Below, in pieces: positions 44,927 to 53,336 of a stretch of DNA of 64,000 nucleotides. Positions within the stretch are counted from its first letter, which is position 1. Every line of letters starts with the position of its first letter. Below the pieces are notes generated by a model that did no database searches, was not told the origin of the DNA, and worked only from the letters and a program-made list of their open reading frames with translations. Both the position numbers and the translations under genes were made by a program. This stretch comes from Streptomyces sp. Alt3 (GTDB taxonomy: Bacteria; Actinomycetota; Actinomycetes; Streptomycetales; Streptomycetaceae): positions 2,294,001 to 2,358,000 of the forward strand of contig NZ_CP120983.1 of assembly GCF_030719215.1 (NCBI RefSeq). Reading direction: 5' to 3'.

Positions 44927-45418
44927 GTGGCCAGCCGTAGCGCAGACTCCAGGAACGGGAGCGGATCGTCACCAGCGGTCGATGCCGTCTCCCTCGCAAT
45001 CATCGAGCAGCTCCAGGAGGACGGCCGCCGGCCGTACGCCGCGATCGGCAAGGCCGTGGGCCTGTCCGAGGCGGCCGTACGCCAGCGCGTCCAGAAGCTG
45101 CTCGACCAGGGCGTGATGCAGATCGTCGCCGTGACCGATCCGCTCACCGTGGGATTCCGGCGCCAGGCGATGGTGGGCATCAACGTCGAGGGCGACCTCG
45201 ACCCCGTGGCCGAGTCACTGTCGGCCATGACGGAGTGCGAGTACGTGGTGATGACCGCGGGCTCCTTCGATCTGATGGTGGAGATCGTCTGCGAGGACGA
45301 CGACCACCTCCTGGAGACGATCAACAAACGCATCCGGGCGATACCCGGCGTGCGCTCCACCGAGAGCTTCGTCTACCTCAAGCTCAAGAAGCAGACCTAC
45401 ATGTGGGGAACCCGATAG
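44927..45418 (+). CDS. AsnC/Lrp family transcriptional regulator
   Basis: A winged HTH at about residues 20-75 (AIIEQLQEDGRRPYAAIGKAV, LSEAAVRQRVQKL) and a C-terminal RAM ligand-binding domain (about 80-163, AMVGINVEGDLDPVAESL, GSFDLMVEIVC) define the family. The start is uncertain (GTG 44927 or 44912). It precedes the aminotransferase by 2 bp and is divergent from the aminobutyraldehyde dehydrogenase, so both are probable targets. S. coelicolor has a described polyamine regulator of this type in a similar place. Confidence 0.92.
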   Translation: MASRSADSRNGSGSSPAVDAVSLAIIEQLQEDGRRPYAAIGKAVGLSEAAVRQRVQKLLDQGVMQIVAVTDPLTVGFRRQAMVGINVEGDLDPVAESLSAMTECEYVVMTAGSFDLMVEIVCEDDDHLLETINKRIRAIPGVRSTESFVYLKLKKQTYMWGTR

Positions 45419-45420
45419 CC

Positions 45421-46782
45421 GTGAGCAAGGACCTCAGCCGTACCGCGTACGACCACCTGTGGATGCACTTCACCCGCATGTCGGACTACGAGAACGCGCC
45501 CGTTCCCACCATCGTGCGTGGCGAGGGCACCTACATCTACGACGACAAGGGCAAGCGCTACCTCGACGGCCTGTCGGGCCTCTTCGTGGTCAACGCCGGT
45601 CACGGCCGCCACGAGCTCGCCGAGACGGCGTACAAGCAGGCGCAGGAGCTGTCCTTCTTCCCGGTGTGGTCCTACGCCCACCCCAAGGCCGTCGAGCTGG
45701 CCGAGCGGCTCGCCCACCACGCCCCGGGCGACCTCAACAAGGTCTTCTTCACCACCGGTGGCGGCGAGGCCGTCGAGACCGCCTGGAAGCTGGCCAAGCA
45801 GTACTTCAAGCTCAAGGGCAAGCCGACCAAGTACAAGGTCATCTCACGCGCCGTGGCCTATCACGGCACCCCGCAGGGCGCCCTGTCCATCACCGGCCTG
45901 CCCGCGCTCAAGGCCCCGTTCGAGCCGCTGGTCCCCGGTGCGCACAAGGTGGCCAACACCAACATCTACCGCGCCCCGCTGTTCGGGGACGACCCGGAGG
46001 CCTTCGGCCGCTGGGCCGCAGACCAGATCGAGCAGCAGATCCTCTTCGAGGGCCCGGACACCGTCGCCGCGGTCTTCCTGGAGCCCGTGCAGAACGCCGG
46101 AGGCTGCTTCCCGCCGCCGCCCGGATACTTCCAGCGCGTGCGCGAGATCTGCGACCGGCACGACGTGCTGCTCGTCTCCGACGAGGTCATCTGCGCGTTC
46201 GGCCGCCTCGGCACGATGTTCGCCTGCGACAAGTTCGGCTACGTCCCGGACATGATCACCTGCGCCAAGGGCATGACCTCGGGCTACTCCCCCATCGGCG
46301 CCTGCATCATCTCCGACCGGCTGGCGGAGCCGTTCTACCAGGGCGACAACACCTTCCTGCACGGCTACACCTTCGGCGGCCACCCGGTCTCCGCCGCGGT
46401 CGGTCTCGCCAACCTCGACATCTTCGAGCGCGAGGGGCTCAACCAGCACGTCCTGGACAACGAAAACGCGTTCCTGACGACGCTGCAGAAGCTGCACGAC
46501 CTGCCCATCGTCGGCGACGTCCGCGGCAACGGCTTCTTCTACGGCATCGAGCTGGTGAAGGACAAGGCCACCAAGGAGACGTTCACGGACGAGGAGACCG
46601 AGCGCGTGCTGTACGGCTTCCTCTCCAAGGCGCTGTACGAGAACGGCCTGTACTGCCGGGCCGACGACCGCGGCGACCCGGTCGTCCAGCTCGCGCCGCC
46701 GCTGATCTCCGACCGGTCGACCTTCGACGAGATCGAGGGCATTCTGCGTGGCGTCCTGACGGAGGCCTGGACGAAGCTCTGA
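45421..46782 (+). CDS. Class III aminotransferase (putrescine/GABA-type)
   Basis: This 453-residue PLP enzyme begins 2 bp after the asnC stop (GTG). Seen: TTGGGEAVETAWKLAKQY, RAVAYHGTPQGAL, LVSDEVICAFGRLGTMF, the PLP-lysine segment ITCAKGMTSGYSPIGA and HGYTFGGHPVSAAV. It belongs to the group containing putrescine-pyruvate and omega-amino aminotransferases. With its neighbours it likely transaminates putrescine, gamma-glutamyl-GABA products or GABA; the exact substrate is not readable. Confidence 0.9.
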   Translation: MSKDLSRTAYDHLWMHFTRMSDYENAPVPTIVRGEGTYIYDDKGKRYLDGLSGLFVVNAGHGRHELAETAYKQAQELSFFPVWSYAHPKAVELAERLAHHAPGDLNKVFFTTGGGEAVETAWKLAKQYFKLKGKPTKYKVISRAVAYHGTPQGALSITGLPALKAPFEPLVPGAHKVANTNIYRAPLFGDDPEAFGRWAADQIEQQILFEGPDTVAAVFLEPVQNAGGCFPPPPGYFQRVREICDRHDVLLVSDEVICAFGRLGTMFACDKFGYVPDMITCAKGMTSGYSPIGACIISDRLAEPFYQGDNTFLHGYTFGGHPVSAAVGLANLDIFEREGLNQHVLDNENAFLTTLQKLHDLPIVGDVRGNGFFYGIELVKDKATKETFTDEETERVLYGFLSKALYENGLYCRADDRGDPVVQLAPPLISDRSTFDEIEGILRGVLTEAWTKL

Positions 46783-46887
46783 CCGACGTCCGGGCTCCCC
46801 GGCGCTCCGGCTCCCGGTGCCCGGCTCCTCGGCTCCACGGCTCCCTGACGACCGGAGCACACCGGTCGGGAAGTCATTTCATACGGT

Positions 46888-46943
46888 CCACACGGCCCGG
46901 ATGCACCCGTTCGAGTGAGACGCGGTGCATCCGGGCCGTGTGG
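46888..46943 (+). terminator. Terminator after the aminotransferase
   Basis: Perfect 20-bp arms (46888-46907 and 46924-46943, core GGCCCGGATGCACC / GGTGCATCCGGGCC) with a 16-nt loop, about 100 bp beyond the stop. One of the strongest hairpins in the window. Confidence 0.85.
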
Positions 46944-47012
46944 TGTCCCGACACCCCGGTCCGGCTGCCTAGCGTGCCGAGTGACCGATCGGCCCTTTTC
47001 TCGTTGTATTCG

Positions 47013-47030
47013 TTCCCCCGTACGGGGGAA
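47013..47030. promoter_or_regulatory. 18-bp perfect palindrome upstream of ABC transporter genes
   Basis: TTCCCCCGTACGGGGGAA lies 33-50 bp before the ABC ATPase start. It is perfectly symmetrical without a spacer, so it reads as a dimer operator rather than a terminator. The binding protein is unknown. Confidence 0.55.
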
Positions 47031-47062
47031 TGGGACATCTGATCCGAACCGAGGTGAACGCC

Positions 47063-47800
47063 ATGGTGGCCCCGCCCGACAACGACGTGATCTGGGCACG
47101 TTCCCTGCACCACTCCCACAACGGATCGCCGGGCCTCGGTGGTGTCTCGCTCGGTGTCCGCGACGGTGAGGTGCTCGCCGTGACCGGTCCCCGCGGGGCG
47201 GGGAAGACGACGCTGCTGCACTGCCTCTCGGGCCAGCTGGTTCCGGAGCAGGGCGAGGTCTGGTTCAACAGCGTGCCCGTGCACACCATGGGCCCCCGCC
47301 TGCGTGAGCAGCTCCGCCGGGACAGATTCGGCTGGATCGCGGCCGAGCCGCAGCTGGTGCCGGAACTCAGCACCTGGGAGAACGCCGCCCTGCCGCTTCT
47401 GCTGCGGGGCGTCTCGCACCGCGCGGCCAAGAAGGCCGCCACCGAGTGGCTGGAGCGCCTGGACATCGGCCCGCTCGCCAAGAAACGGCCCCACACACTG
47501 CTGCAGTCGCAACGCCAGCGGATCTCCGTGGCCCGCGCACTCGCCGCGTCGCCGTCCGTGATCTTCGCCGACGAGCCGACCGCGACACTGCACCGGGCCG
47601 AACGCGCACAGCTCCTGCGCACCCTCACCACCGCGGCGCGGTCCCACGGGATCACGGTCGTGCTCGCCACCCACGACGCGGAGGTCGCCGCACTCGCCGA
47701 CCGCGTGATCGGCCTGCTGGACGGCCGCCGCGTCACCAACGTCCCCCTGCCCTCCGCGTCCGATACGGAAGGCCGCTCGGCGTGCTCGCTCTCCGTCTGA
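47063..47800 (+). CDS. ABC transporter ATPase (MacB/LolD-like) with altered signature
   Basis: The ATG at 47063 is 8 nt after GAGG; an in-frame ATG at 47030 is less likely. The 245-residue ATPase has Walker A GPRGAGKTTL (42-51), the Q-loop region IAAEPQLVPEL, Walker B VIFADEPTATL and H-loop ATHD. Where LSGGQ is expected it reads LLQSQRQRISVARAL, so the signature is degenerate. It is paired with the permease that overlaps its 3' end by 19 bp. Probably an FtsX-type exporter or a non-transport mechanotransmission complex; substrate unknown. Confidence 0.88.
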   Translation: MVAPPDNDVIWARSLHHSHNGSPGLGGVSLGVRDGEVLAVTGPRGAGKTTLLHCLSGQLVPEQGEVWFNSVPVHTMGPRLREQLRRDRFGWIAAEPQLVPELSTWENAALPLLLRGVSHRAAKKAATEWLERLDIGPLAKKRPHTLLQSQRQRISVARALAASPSVIFADEPTATLHRAERAQLLRTLTTAARSHGITVVLATHDAEVAALADRVIGLLDGRRVTNVPLPSASDTEGRSACSLSV

Positions 47801-48945
47801 CCCGCGGCTCGCACCCCCTGGTCCTGATGCGACGGCTGCTCCTCGCCGCCGCTTCGGCCGGGGTGGGCTTCCTTCTCCTGTGCACCCTGGGGTACGCCTC
47901 CGGGCATCCGGCCGCCGCGTCGAGCTCCGTACTGCGCCTGCTGTGGTGCGCGGTCCCGCTCGCCGCGACCGTCCAGTTCGCGGTGGCGGTCGCGCGTACG
48001 GACCCGAGCACCCGCCCGCGCCCCGGGCTCTTCGCCGCCGGTCTCGGACCTGCCCGTCTCGCCCTGCTCGCGGCGATCTCGACGGCGGTGTCCACCATGC
48101 TGGGATCGGTGGTGGCTCTCCTCTTCTTCCTCCATCTGCGCGGTGACCTGACCGGGCTGCCGTTCGACGGCGGTGCGGCAGAGTTCCTGGGCGCGGGCAC
48201 CCCGCTGCCGCTCGCCGCCGCGCTCACGCTGCTCGCCCTGGTGCCCCTGGCGGCTTCCACGGCCGGCGGACTGGCGGTGCGCTCCAGGCCCGTCGCACCG
48301 TCCGAAGCCCAGGAGGCCGAGGACGACCTCGTGCCCGCCCCGGTACCGAAGGGGCTGCCCTGGGGCGTCGCGCTCACCGCGGCCGGACTCGCGGTGGAGG
48401 CGTACGCGAGCCGTGGCTCGGCGGGCGAACCGTTCCCGCTGCCGGGACGGCTGGACTCCACCCCCGGCGCGGTGCTGGCGGGCTGGATCCTGACCGCGGT
48501 CGGGCTGGCCATGGCGGGTCCCGGCCTGACCCATCTGTGCGGCCGTCTGCTCCAGGCGGTACGCCCGGGAGCCGTACGTCTGCTGGCGGGCAGGGTCCTG
48601 ATGGACGAGGCGACCAGGATCGGCCGCCCACTGGGAATCGTCTGCGCGGTGCTGTCCGGGGTCGTCGCGGTCTCCGTGCTCCACACCGGCGGCCCCCGCC
48701 CCTTCGGCCCGCTCACCGCGCTGGGCGCCGTGCTCGTCCTCGGCTGCACCACGGCGTCCCTGCTGACCACGGCGCTGGAGGCCAGGCAGTCCCGTGCCCG
48801 TACGGCCACGACCCTGCTGCGGCTCGGCGCCCCGGCCTCCGCGCTCCGCACCGCCGCGGTCCTGCGGGCACTGGTGCTCCTGGCCGTCTTCACCCCGCTG
48901 ACCTGGGCGATCGCCGAGCTCGCCGCACTACCTCTGACGGAGTGA
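47782..48945 (+). CDS. ABC transporter permease, FtsX-like
   Basis: A 387-residue membrane protein starting at GTG 47782 inside the ATPase gene. At least six to eight hydrophobic segments are visible (LLLAAASAGVGFLLLCTLGY, LLWCAVPLAATVQFAVAVA, LLAAISTAVSTMLGSVVALLFF, LGIVCAVLSGVVAVSV, LGAVLVLGCTTASLL), with a TATTLLRLGAPASALR segment near the C-terminus typical of FtsX/MacB permeases. It works with the upstream ATPase; the substrate is unknown. Confidence 0.82.
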   Translation: MLALRLTRGSHPLVLMRRLLLAAASAGVGFLLLCTLGYASGHPAAASSSVLRLLWCAVPLAATVQFAVAVARTDPSTRPRPGLFAAGLGPARLALLAAISTAVSTMLGSVVALLFFLHLRGDLTGLPFDGGAAEFLGAGTPLPLAAALTLLALVPLAASTAGGLAVRSRPVAPSEAQEAEDDLVPAPVPKGLPWGVALTAAGLAVEAYASRGSAGEPFPLPGRLDSTPGAVLAGWILTAVGLAMAGPGLTHLCGRLLQAVRPGAVRLLAGRVLMDEATRIGRPLGIVCAVLSGVVAVSVLHTGGPRPFGPLTALGAVLVLGCTTASLLTTALEARQSRARTATTLLRLGAPASALRTAAVLRALVLLAVFTPLTWAIAELAALPLTE

Positions 48946-48979
48946 CAACCGACGCCGGGGCGCTCCGTAGCATGGCGGC

Positions 48980-50098
48980 GTGGAAAATCCGGACGAGAAC
49001 ACGTACGCACCCGGCGTCGAGATCGAGACGCTCACCGCATTCGACAAGGCAGTGGCGGCCGGCACCCTCGCCGGCCACCGTGTCCAGTCCGTCGACCTGA
49101 CGGACCGGGGCGAGGCACTGCGCACGACCGACACCCGCGGGGCCGTCTTCCTCGGCTGTCCCATGGAGCCCCGCGCCGAGGCGAAGATACGCGCGGACGG
49201 GGCCTTCGTCTTCCCGCCGGTACCCGGTCTCCCCTTCGACCCGTACCGCGGGCTGCTCTACACCCCCGACGCCCTGTACGAGGGCCTGGCGGAGGGGGGT
49301 TACGGGGCGACCCCGGACGCTCGGGCGTACGACTGGTTCCAGCGGACCAGGTCGAACGGCGACGTCTTCGCGTCGATGCTGCGGGCCCTTCACGACGACG
49401 CCGTCTCCGACGCCCTGGACGAACATCTCGTCGGGGCCCGCGTGGTGGGCGTGATGGGCGGTCACGCGATGGTCCGCGGCTCGGAGGAGTTCCGGGGCGC
49501 GGCCGTCCTCGGCAGGGAGCTGGCCCGCAGCGGCCTGACCGTGGCAACGGGCGGGGGCCCCGGCGCGATGGAGGCGGCCAACCTCGGCGCGTACGCCGCC
49601 CCGCACTCCGACGCGATGCTGCTCAAGGCCTGCGAACTCCTCGCCGCGACACCGTCGTTCGATCCGTCGGTGACCGACTGGGCGAAAGCCGCCTTCGCGG
49701 TCCGGGAGCGCTGGCCCGAGGGCGGTTCCTCGGTCGCCGTCCCCACCTGGTTCTACGGCCACGAGCCGCCGAACGCCTTCGCGGACCACATCGCCAAGTA
49801 CTTCGCGAACGCCCTGCGCGAGGACGGGCTGCTGGCGCGTTCGACCGCCGGCGTGATCTTCCTGCCGGGTGCCGCGGGAACCGTGCAGGAGATCTTCGAC
49901 AACGCGACGCCGAACTACTACGAGTCGCGGTCCGCCCCCACCCCGATGGTGCTGGTGAACCGTGCGCACTGGACGGAGAAACTGCCCGCCTGGCCTCTCC
50001 TCAGCTCGCTCGCGGCGGGCCGGGCCATGGAGTCCCGCATCGCGCTCGTCGACACGGTGGAGGAGGCGGCCCCCGCACTCGCCCGGCTGACGGGCTGA
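48980..50098 (+). CDS. LOG-family Rossmann protein with N-terminal extension
   Basis: A 372-residue protein. The C-terminal two-thirds has the LOG/MoCo carrier fold: GVMGGHAMVRGSEEF, GLTVATGGGPGAMEAANLGA and IFLPGAAGTVQEIFDNA, where LOG cytokinin phosphoribohydrolases read PGGxGTxxE. About 150 residues precede this domain (EIETLTAFDKAVAAGTLAGHRV), so it is much longer than canonical LOG (about 190). A nucleotide-binding or N-glycosidic role is likely; the substrate is unclear. Confidence 0.85.
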   Translation: MENPDENTYAPGVEIETLTAFDKAVAAGTLAGHRVQSVDLTDRGEALRTTDTRGAVFLGCPMEPRAEAKIRADGAFVFPPVPGLPFDPYRGLLYTPDALYEGLAEGGYGATPDARAYDWFQRTRSNGDVFASMLRALHDDAVSDALDEHLVGARVVGVMGGHAMVRGSEEFRGAAVLGRELARSGLTVATGGGPGAMEAANLGAYAAPHSDAMLLKACELLAATPSFDPSVTDWAKAAFAVRERWPEGGSSVAVPTWFYGHEPPNAFADHIAKYFANALREDGLLARSTAGVIFLPGAAGTVQEIFDNATPNYYESRSAPTPMVLVNRAHWTEKLPAWPLLSSLAAGRAMESRIALVDTVEEAAPALARLTG

Positions 50099-50110
50099 CC
50101 CCGCCGGGGC

Positions 50111-50563
50111 TCAGCGTGCGGCGAGCAGGGCGTCGAGGGCGTCGAAGAACGCCTCCCAGCCGTCCTCGGCCGCCGCGTACTGCTCGGGCGTGAGATTGCC
50201 GCCGCGCTGCCGGAAGACCATCTCGGTGGACTTCCGGCCGCGCTCGGTGAAGGTGACCGTGACCGTCTCGCCCTCGACGTCCGCGGGTGCGCTCCGGTCC
50301 TTCAACGTGAAGACGAGTCGCTCGGGGGCGGCCACCTCCCGGTAGACGCCGTGGAAGGGCATGTCCGCGCCCGGCACCACGATGACCAGGCTCCACTCGC
50401 CGCCGGGCGTGACGTCCATCGACACCCGGTCGAGCGGCACGTCCGCTTCTCCCCCGTACCAGGCGGCAAAGTCCTCGGGGACCGTCCAGGCTTCGAACAC
50501 CCGGTCACGCGGCGCCGCGACGACCCGGGTGATGTCGATGCCCTCGCGGGCCGGCTGCGTCAT
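50111..50563 (-). CDS. SRPBCC (AHSA1-type START) domain protein
   Basis: The 150-residue protein has the Aha1/START fold signature: DITRVVAAPRDRVFEAWTVPEDFAAWYGG at the start, GGEWSLVIVVP, and a final helix GWEAFFDALDALL. The ATG at 50563 follows AAGGGG. It probably binds a hydrophobic ligand, but no function is assigned. It is convergent with the LOG gene, with a 12-bp gap. Confidence 0.88.
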   Translation of the reverse strand: MTQPAREGIDITRVVAAPRDRVFEAWTVPEDFAAWYGGEADVPLDRVSMDVTPGGEWSLVIVVPGADMPFHGVYREVAAPERLVFTLKDRSAPADVEGETVTVTFTERGRKSTEMVFRQRGGNLTPEQYAAAEDGWEAFFDALDALLAAR

Positions 50564-50650
50564 GGTCCCTGCCCCTTCCGGAGGTCTTCGTGTCCAGGGG
50601 AGCACGCCCCGTGGAGAGCCGCCAGCCGGTCACGGGACCACCGCCGGCCC

Positions 50651-51676
50651 TCAGGCCGCCGGGGGAAGCACGACCGTCTCCTGCGGGTCGAACGTCACGC
50701 CCACGACGGCCCCCTCCTCCGGGGTGTCCCGCAGACCGCACTCCGCCTCCAGGGCCGGACCGTCGTCGGGCCGCAGGGTGACGGTGACGTGGTGGCCGCG
50801 GAAGGTGCGTACACCCACCGTGCAGCGCAGACCGTCCTTCGGACCGCTGATCCGCACCCCGCCCGGCCGCACCAGCAGCTCGCACTCGCCCTGGGGCGCT
50901 CCCTCGGGCACCGGCACCTTGCCCCAGACCGTGTCGGCGGCGGTACCGGTGACCGTGGCGTCGACCAGGTTGTCGAAGCCGAGGAAGCGGGCCACGAAGG
51001 AGGAGGCGGGCCGCTGCCACACCTCCAGGGGGGTACCCGCCTGGGCGATCCGGCCGTCGCGCATGACCACGACCCGGTCGGCGAGCGCGAAGGCCTCGCC
51101 CTGGTCGTGGGTGACGGCGAGCACCGTGGTGCCCAGCCGGCCGAAGAGGATGCGCAGTTCGACGACGAGCCGTTCGCGCAGGCTCCGGTCCAGCTGACCG
51201 AGCGGTTCGTCCAGCATCAGCAGCTTCGGGCGGGGTGCCAGCGCCCGGGCGAGCGCCACCCGCTGCTGTTCACCGCCGGACAGGGCCGCGACGGCCCGTC
51301 GGCCCGCTCCCGGCAGGCCGACCAGGTCCAGGAGTTCGCCGGCCCTGCGGTCCCGCTCCGCGCGGGGCACGCCGTGCATCTTCAGACCGAAGGCGACGTT
51401 GGCGCCGACGTCCCGGTGCGGGAACAGCTGGTGGTCCTGGAACATCAGGCCCAGTCCCCGCCGGTGCACGGGCAGGGACGCCTGGTCGGCGCCGTCGAGC
51501 AACACCCGCCCGCCGTCCAGGGGCTGCAGCCCGGCCACGGCCCGCAGCAGCGTCGACTTTCCGCTGCCGCTCGGCCCCAGCACGCACACGATCTCGTGAT
51601 CCGCGACCTCCAGGTCGACGGCGTCCAGCGCGGTCCGCTTCCCGAACCGGACCGTGGCCGACTCCACTGCCAGCAT
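50651..51676 (-). CDS. thiQ: Thiamine ABC transporter ATPase (ThiQ-like)
   Basis: A 341-residue ATPase: Walker A GPSGSGKSTLL (about 33-43), Q-loop FQDHQLFPHRDVGANVAFGL, signature LSGGEQQRVALARAL, Walker B LLMLDEPLGQLD, H-loop VTHDQGEA and a C-terminal TOBE-like domain. It starts 2 bp after the permease stop. The thiamine assignment comes from the TPP riboswitch upstream of the operon. Confidence 0.88.
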   Translation of the reverse strand: MLAVESATVRFGKRTALDAVDLEVADHEIVCVLGPSGSGKSTLLRAVAGLQPLDGGRVLLDGADQASLPVHRRGLGLMFQDHQLFPHRDVGANVAFGLKMHGVPRAERDRRAGELLDLVGLPGAGRRAVAALSGGEQQRVALARALAPRPKLLMLDEPLGQLDRSLRERLVVELRILFGRLGTTVLAVTHDQGEAFALADRVVVMRDGRIAQAGTPLEVWQRPASSFVARFLGFDNLVDATVTGTAADTVWGKVPVPEGAPQGECELLVRPGGVRISGPKDGLRCTVGVRTFRGHHVTVTLRPDDGPALEAECGLRDTPEEGAVVGVTFDPQETVVLPPAA

Positions 51677-51678
51677 CT

Positions 51679-53307
51679 CTAGAACTCCCCGGATCGGTCG
51701 GTGCGGATACGTTCGAGCAGCAGCAGCGACACCGCGCAGACGAGCATCAGGATCGTGCTGAGGGCCATCGCCTGGCCGTAGTTGAGCTCCCCGGAACGCC
51801 CCAGCAGTCTGGCGACGGCGACCGGCAGCGTGGGGTTGTCCGGGCGTGCGATGAACACGGTCGCGCCGAACTCCCCGAGCGACACGGCGAAGGCGAACCC
51901 GGCGGCCACCAGCACCGCCCGCCGCACCAGCGGCAGGTCCACCTCGCGCCAGGCCCGCAGCGGCGAGGCGCCGAGCACCGCCGCCGCCTCCCGCAACCTG
52001 TGGTCGACGGCTCGCAGGACGGGCAGCATGGTCCGCACGACGAAGGGGACGCCCACCAGAGCCTGGGCGAGCGGCACGAGGATCCAGGACGTACGCAGAT
52101 CGAGCGGCGGCTCGTCCAGGGTGATCAGGAAGCCGAAGCCGACGGTGACCGCCGACACCCCGAGCGGCAGCATCAGCAGGGCGTCGAAGCCGCGTACGAG
52201 CCGTCCGGCCCGCCTGGTCAGCGCGGCGGCCGCGAGCCCGCCGATCACGAGGGCGATGAGGGTGGCGACCAGCGCGTAGCGCAGGGAGTTCCCGATGGCG
52301 TCGAGCGGCGGCACGAGGAACGTCGAGCCGTTCGCGTCGGCGGACTGCAGCGCGCGGTAGAAGTCGAACCCGTACCCGCCGGAGGTGTCCAGGGAGCGTT
52401 CCACGAGGACGCCGAGCGGCAGCAGGACGAGCAGCAGCACGGTCAGCAGCACGCCGCCCAGCAGTGCCCGCTGACCGGCTCCACGGGGCGGCCGGGAGGT
52501 CTGCGCCGGATCGACGAGCCTCAGGGCGGTCTCCCGGCGCCGTACGGTCCACGCGTGGACGGCGAGGATCCCGCCGACCGCGGCGAACTGCACCAGGGTC
52601 AGCACTGCGGCTGTCGGCAGATCGAGGAGCTGGGCGGTCTGCCGGTAGATCTCCACCTCCAGCGTGGAGTAGCCCGGACCGCCGAGGATCTGGACGACCC
52701 CGAAGGAGGTGAAGGTGAAGAGGAAGACCATGAGCGCCGCGGCGGCGACGGCGGGGGCCAGCGCGGGCAGCGTCACACGCCGCCACGCGGCGAGGCGTCC
52801 GGCGCCGAGCACCCGCGCGGCCTCCTCCTGCCGGGGGTCCAGCTGGGCCCAGAGTCCGCCCACCGTCCGTACGACGACCGCGTAGTTGAAGAACACATGG
52901 GCGAGCAGGATCGCCCACACCGTGGTGTCCAGACGTACGCCCCAGAGCTGGTCGAGGAACCCACCACGTCCCAGCAGTGCGAGGAACGCCGTGCCCACCA
53001 CGACGGTCGGCAGGACGAAGGGCACGGTCACCACGGCCCTCAGCAGCTGCTTGCCGGGGAAGTCGAAGCGGGCGAAGACATAGGCGCCGGGCAGCGCGAT
53101 CAGGAGGGTGAGCGCGGTCGAGGCGAGGGCCTGCCAGGTCGTGAACCGGAGGACGTCGAGGATGTCCGGCCGGCTCAGCACCGTGCCGATCCGGCCGAAC
53201 TGCCAGACGCCGTCCGCCTTGAGCCCGCGGCCGACGATCGCGGCGACCGGGTAGGCGAAGAACAGCGCGAAGAACGCGACGGGCACGGCCATGAGACCGA
53301 GCCGCAT
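51679..53307 (-). CDS. thiP: Thiamine ABC transporter permease (ThiP-like, fused)
   Basis: At 542 residues this is a tandem fusion of two permease halves with about twelve helices. Each half carries an EAA loop: QEEAARVLGAGRLAAWRRVTLPAL and LREAAAVLGASPLRAWREVDLPL. Such fused permeases are typical of ThiP and iron Sfu-type importers. The ATG at 53307 is favoured by GGGGGG just upstream. It lies between the binding protein and ATPase genes of the TPP-controlled operon. Confidence 0.88.
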   Translation of the reverse strand: MRLGLMAVPVAFFALFFAYPVAAIVGRGLKADGVWQFGRIGTVLSRPDILDVLRFTTWQALASTALTLLIALPGAYVFARFDFPGKQLLRAVVTVPFVLPTVVVGTAFLALLGRGGFLDQLWGVRLDTTVWAILLAHVFFNYAVVVRTVGGLWAQLDPRQEEAARVLGAGRLAAWRRVTLPALAPAVAAAALMVFLFTFTSFGVVQILGGPGYSTLEVEIYRQTAQLLDLPTAAVLTLVQFAAVGGILAVHAWTVRRRETALRLVDPAQTSRPPRGAGQRALLGGVLLTVLLLVLLPLGVLVERSLDTSGGYGFDFYRALQSADANGSTFLVPPLDAIGNSLRYALVATLIALVIGGLAAAALTRRAGRLVRGFDALLMLPLGVSAVTVGFGFLITLDEPPLDLRTSWILVPLAQALVGVPFVVRTMLPVLRAVDHRLREAAAVLGASPLRAWREVDLPLVRRAVLVAAGFAFAVSLGEFGATVFIARPDNPTLPVAVARLLGRSGELNYGQAMALSTILMLVCAVSLLLLERIRTDRSGEF

Positions 53308-53336
53308 CGCGTTCCCCCCGCGCGGGGGCCGCGCGG

